From Lysinibacillus odysseyi (GTDB lineage: Bacteria > Bacillota > Bacilli > Bacillales_A > Planococcaceae), in the NCBI GenBank assembly GCA_014595895.1, contig JABUKB010000001.1, positions 434,001 through 498,000 of the forward strand: a stretch of 64,000 nt of DNA, given 5' to 3'. The position numbers and the translations under genes were made by a program. Positions 61,491 through 64,000 of this stretch are shown piece after piece. The notes beneath the pieces are model-generated. The model did not search any database. It saw only the letters and a list, made by a program, of their open reading frames with translations, and had not been told where the DNA came from. Within the stretch, counting starts at the first letter, position 1. Each line of letters starts with the position of its first letter.

Positions 61491-61519
61491 TTGATTTATA
61501 AAATTCTATGTACTATGAT
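61491..61519 (+). promoter_or_regulatory. Candidate sigma-A promoter of luxS
   Basis: TTGATT (61491-61496), a 17-base spacer and TATGAT (61514-61519). It lies after the yneF terminator and before the structured element. If used, transcription starts near 61526 and the whole element becomes the luxS 5' leader. Confidence 0.5.
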
Positions 61520-61540
61520 TAAACTGACTAAATAACTTGG

Positions 61541-61720
61541 TTTTATCCCGCATTAACGGGTAATAATTTATCTGCATCGAAAGCGTAGCGGCAGATGTAA
61601 GACTCCCGCCTTTAGATTTAAGAAGGGCGAAAAGGATAGGCGGGAGATCAACTACCCGTAAAAGCCCGATTGGTTCAACTAACAATCAGTGGGGGTGAAG
61701 AAAACCCCCACTGATTGAAG
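61541..61720 (+). repeat. Highly structured repeat element of about 180 nt in the luxS leader
   Basis: Nested inverted repeats fill the element: CCCG/CGGG around a CATTAA loop (61547-61560); ATCTGC/GCAGAT (61570-61575, 61591-61596); CTCCCGCCT/AGGCGGGAG (61603-61611, 61638-61646); a long-range ACGGGTA/TACCCGT (61556-61562, 61653-61659); and a strong 12-bp hairpin AATCAGTGGGGG/CCCCCACTGATT (61684-61695, 61705-61716). The left end has a second copy at 698-731 with a paired change. This looks like the palindrome-rich dispersed repeats or IS200/IS605-related end elements known in Bacillaceae; a cis-acting RNA role is the alternative. It has no coding capacity. Confidence 0.7.
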
Positions 61721-61769
61721 TTTCACTTTATAGCAATATCCATGCAATTTATTGAGGAGGATACGAAAC

Positions 61770-62240
61770 ATGACAAAAGAACAAACAAATGTAGAAAGCT
61801 TTGATTTAGATCATACAAAGGTCGTTGCACCGTATGTCCGTCTTGCAGGACGCAAAGAAGGGCAGCACGGCGATGTAGTCGTAAAATATGATGTGCGTTT
61901 CAAGCAGCCGAATAAAGGGCATATGGAGATGCCGGCCTTGCACTCATTGGAGCATTTGACAGCAGATCGCATTCGTAATCATGCTGATTACATTATTGAC
62001 TGGTCGCCAATGGGTTGCCAAACAGGCTATTATTTATCTGTAATCAACCATGAAAACTACAATGAAATTTTGGATATTTTAGAAAAAACAATGAACGATG
62101 TATTAGCAGCTGAGTCTGTGCCAGCTTGCAATGAAGTACAGTGCGGCTGGGCGGCAAGTCACAGCTTAGAAGGTGCAAAGGCATTAGCAAAAGAATTTTT
62201 GGCAAAGCGCGATGAGTGGCATATCGTATTCGCAGAATAA
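61770..62240 (+). CDS. luxS: S-ribosylhomocysteine lyase, autoinducer-2 synthase
   Basis: Converts S-ribosylhomocysteine to homocysteine and the AI-2 precursor DPD, recycling the SAM by-product. The 156 residues have [10 protein letters not shown] near residue 15, [10 protein letters not shown] near 41, HSLEHL with metal ligands His58 and His62, the catalytic Cys83 in [10 protein letters not shown] and the metal ligand Cys125 in [15 protein letters not shown] 61770 is 9 bases after GAGGAGG; a TTG at 61752 opens the frame slightly earlier but precedes that site. A perfect terminator follows. Confidence 0.97.
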   Translation: MTKEQTNVESFDLDHTKVVAPYVRLAGRKEGQHGDVVVKYDVRFKQPNKGHMEMPALHSLEHLTADRIRNHADYIIDWSPMGCQTGYYLSVINHENYNEILDILEKTMNDVLAAESVPACNEVQCGWAASHSLEGAKALAKEFLAKRDEWHIVFAE

Positions 62241-62245
62241 GCAAA

Positions 62246-62286
62246 ACCCCTGTAGATTATTGTAAATAATCTACAGGGGTTTTTTC
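62246..62286 (+). terminator. Terminator of luxS
   Basis: ACCCCTGTAGATTAT (62246-62260) pairs perfectly with ATAATCTACAGGGGT (62266-62280), followed by T residues. Confidence 0.95.
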
Positions 62287-62441
62287 TCGTCCAAATTAGA
62301 AATCTGTCGAAAAAGCATGATTTTTCGGCTTATTTACATGAAAATAATAAATTTTGAATGTAGAATATTAGTAGTCTGTGTCGTAATTTGGTAGAATACA
62401 CGATGTAAGGGGAAAAATTTGTAGAAGGCAAGGTGAATGAT

Positions 62442-63620
62442 ATGACAAGAGAAGTAGTAATTGTTAGTGCTGTGAGAACAGCGATTGGCGCTTTCCAAGG
62501 TTCTTTAAAAGATGTACCTGCTACAACACTTGGGAGTACAGTGATTAAAGCAGCGATTGACAAAGTGGGGATTGACCCATCGGTGATTGATGAGGTAATT
62601 ATGGGGAATGTACTGCAAGCGGGGCTTGGGCAAAATCCAGCGCGTCAAGCAGCCATTCAAGCTGGATTGCCGGAAACAATACCATCGATGACAATTAATA
62701 AAGTATGCGGTTCAGGATTAAAGACAGTTCATTTAGCCGCGCAAGCTATTATTGCGGGAGACGCTGATGTGATTGTAGCAGGCGGCTTTGAGAATATGAG
62801 CCAAGCACCTTATATTTTACCGAAAGCACGTGAAGGTTTCCGTATGGGCAATCAGCAAGTAGTAGATACGATGATCCATGATGGTTTATGGTGTGCATTT
62901 AACGATTACCATATGGGTATTACAGCTGAAAATCTATGCGATCAATATAATATTACAAGAGAAGAACAAGATGAATTCGCAGCGCGTTCGCAAGCACGTG
63001 CAGCGGCAGCGAAGGAGTCCGGCCGTTTTGCGGATGAAATCGTACCAGTGGTGATTCCGCAGCGTAAAGGTGAACCTGTTGTCTTCGATCAAGATGAATT
63101 CATCCGGGGGACTGCTGTCGATAAGTTAGCAGGTTTGCGTCCAGCATTCAAAAAAGATGGGTCTGTTACCGCGGGGAATGCATCCGGTATTAACGACGGT
63201 GCTGCAGCAGTGATTGTGATGTCAAAAGAACGTGCAGATGAATTAGGTCTGACGCCGCTTGCGACAGTGGTTGCAAATGCAAATGCTGGCGTAGATCCTG
63301 CCATCATGGGAATCGGACCTGTAAGAGCCGTAAAAAAAGCACTGCAAAAAGCAAACGTATCGTTAGATCAAATCGATTTAATTGAAGCAAACGAAGCATT
63401 TGCTGCGCAGTCATTAGCGGTGGACCGTGAGCTGCAGTTCGATCAAGAAAAATTAAATGTTAACGGCGGCGCGATTGCTCTTGGGCACCCAATCGGCGCA
63501 AGTGGAGCGCGTATTTTAGTTACATTATTATATGAGATGCAAAAACGTGACGTCTCCCTAGGTCTTGCTACACTTTGTATCGGTGGTGGACAAGGCGTAG
63601 CGACAATTGTGAAGCGCTAA
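62442..63620 (+). CDS. Acetyl-CoA C-acetyltransferase (thiolase)
   Basis: Condenses two acetyl-CoA to acetoacetyl-CoA or works in the degradative direction. The 392 residues show [15 protein letters not shown] at residue 6, the nucleophilic Cys near 89 in [24 protein letters not shown]-like [13 protein letters not shown] near 315, the His in [17 protein letters not shown] near 347 and the second Cys in [10 protein letters not shown] near 379. ATG 62442 is five bases after AAGGTGA; the frame opens at GTG 62433. The gene stands alone after luxS. Confidence 0.96.
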   Translation: MTREVVIVSAVRTAIGAFQGSLKDVPATTLGSTVIKAAIDKVGIDPSVIDEVIMGNVLQAGLGQNPARQAAIQAGLPETIPSMTINKVCGSGLKTVHLAAQAIIAGDADVIVAGGFENMSQAPYILPKAREGFRMGNQQVVDTMIHDGLWCAFNDYHMGITAENLCDQYNITREEQDEFAARSQARAAAAKESGRFADEIVPVVIPQRKGEPVVFDQDEFIRGTAVDKLAGLRPAFKKDGSVTAGNASGINDGAAAVIVMSKERADELGLTPLATVVANANAGVDPAIMGIGPVRAVKKALQKANVSLDQIDLIEANEAFAAQSLAVDRELQFDQEKLNVNGGAIALGHPIGASGARILVTLLYEMQKRDVSLGLATLCIGGGQGVATIVKR

Positions 63621-63658
63621 AAATCTTGCTATAATCATCAACAAAGAAGGTGATTGGA

Positions 63659-63910
63659 ATGGCAAAGAAAAAACCGCAAAAGCAAGCAGCACAGCCTAAA
63701 GCTGAAAAAGAAGCCGTGACACTGGCGGATCAATTAGGCGGCGATGTGCTAGCCAAATTAAAGCAGGCAAAACAATCGCTTGCTCAGGAAGCGCAGCAGC
63801 AAGAGGAAGAACGTCAAGCCAAGCTGGCGTTTGAGCGCAAGCAACGCGAAAAGAACATGAGCTTTGAAGAATTGCTGAATACATATGGCGATAAGGGCTC
63901 GAAATATTAG
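63659..63910 (+). CDS. Small charged protein, YqkK/DUF3886-like
   Basis: An 83-residue, highly charged protein that begins MAKKKPQKQAAQPKAEKEA and has a long helix rich in Gln, Glu, Lys and Ala (about 25-65), then KNMSFEELLNTYGD near the end. The combination of a basic N-terminus, helix and an SFEELL tail resembles the DUF3886/YqkK family; function unknown. AGAAGGTGA precedes ATG 63659. It follows the thiolase by 38 bases and may be cotranscribed. Confidence 0.7.
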   Translation: MAKKKPQKQAAQPKAEKEAVTLADQLGGDVLAKLKQAKQSLAQEAQQQEEERQAKLAFERKQREKNMSFEELLNTYGDKGSKY

Positions 63911-63960
63911 GAAAGAGGTTGGGACATTCCTAATTTGAAAACTAAAATAGAAAGAAAAAA

Positions 63961-63996
63961 GTGAAATCGTGTCTTCGGTTTCACTTTTTTTTTTTT
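63961..63996 (+). terminator. Terminator at the end of the window
   Basis: GTGAAA (63961-63966) and TTTCAC (63979-63984) with additional pairs form a hairpin followed by at least 11 T residues. Confidence 0.85.
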
Positions 63997-64000
63997 ATAA

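Noticed and set aside
61541-61720. Riboswitch for SAM or S-adenosylhomocysteine before luxS
   Set aside because: The metabolic context is tempting, but I cannot match the known consensus cores and there is no evident expression platform; kept only as a structured repeat or leader.

Overview
The window comes from an endospore-forming, low-to-moderate GC Bacillota, most likely a Planococcaceae of the Solibacillus/Lysinibacillus type. The basis is the B. subtilis-like gene order (rny, ymdB, spoVS, miaB, ymcA, cotE, mutS, mutL, miaA, hfq, ynbB-like, glnR, glnA, lexA, yneA, yneB, ynzC, tkt, yneF), strong AGGAGG-type ribosome binding sites, frequent TTG/GTG starts, and the spore genes spoVS and cotE. 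The genus is inference; no rRNA is present.

Layout. 1-495 is the 3' end of rny. 600-1837 is a gene-poor stretch with an acyltransferase remnant, a repeat-element end and several inverted repeats. 1880-22691 is a roughly 20-kb Wzx/Wzy-type exopolysaccharide (EPS) locus lying between rny and ymdB, which are neighbours in B. subtilis. It encodes a YwqE-type tyrosine phosphatase, EpsC/EpsN/EpsL-like enzymes (a bacillosamine-type initiating sugar is predicted), CapE-CapF-CapG (UDP-N-acetyl-L-fucosamine), three glycosyltransferases, a polymerase, a flippase, an LCP ligase, an ATP-grasp enzyme and, at the far end, the Wzz-like modulator and tyrosine kinase. 22763-30720 holds ymdB, spoVS, a two-subunit 2-oxoacid:ferredoxin oxidoreductase (in the place of tdh-kbl of B. 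subtilis), an FMN-binding stress protein, miaB, ymcA and cotE. 30797-37734 is mutS, mutL, a lipase-like hydrolase, miaA, hfq and a rhodanese. 37816-44342 holds a TRIC-like membrane protein, a methionine gamma-lyase-like enzyme, a secreted SH3 protein flanked by 21-bp phased repeats, glnRA and a deoxynucleotidase.

44560-56505 is a complete type IV pilus locus: three minor-pilin-like genes on the minus strand, divergent from a VanW/G5 protein, PilB, PilT, PilC, major pilin, PilM, PilN, PilO and prepilin peptidase. 56684-63910 returns to the conserved backbone: lexA facing yneA-yneB with LexA boxes between, ynzC, tkt, yneF, luxS, acetyl-CoA acetyltransferase and a small YqkK-like gene.

The most unusual signals are non-coding. 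(i) A highly folded element of about 180 nt (61541-61720) lies inside the predicted luxS leader; its left end recurs with a compensatory base-pair change at 698-731. (ii) Arrays of 21-bp phased direct repeats lie on both sides of the SH3 gene, and a second 21-bp family lies at 27493-27530. (iii) The EPS operon leader has a palindrome and an attenuator-like terminator. (iv) The pilin gene has a hairpin leader with a second ribosome binding site in its loop. I saw no tRNA, rRNA, CRISPR array or intact insertion sequence.
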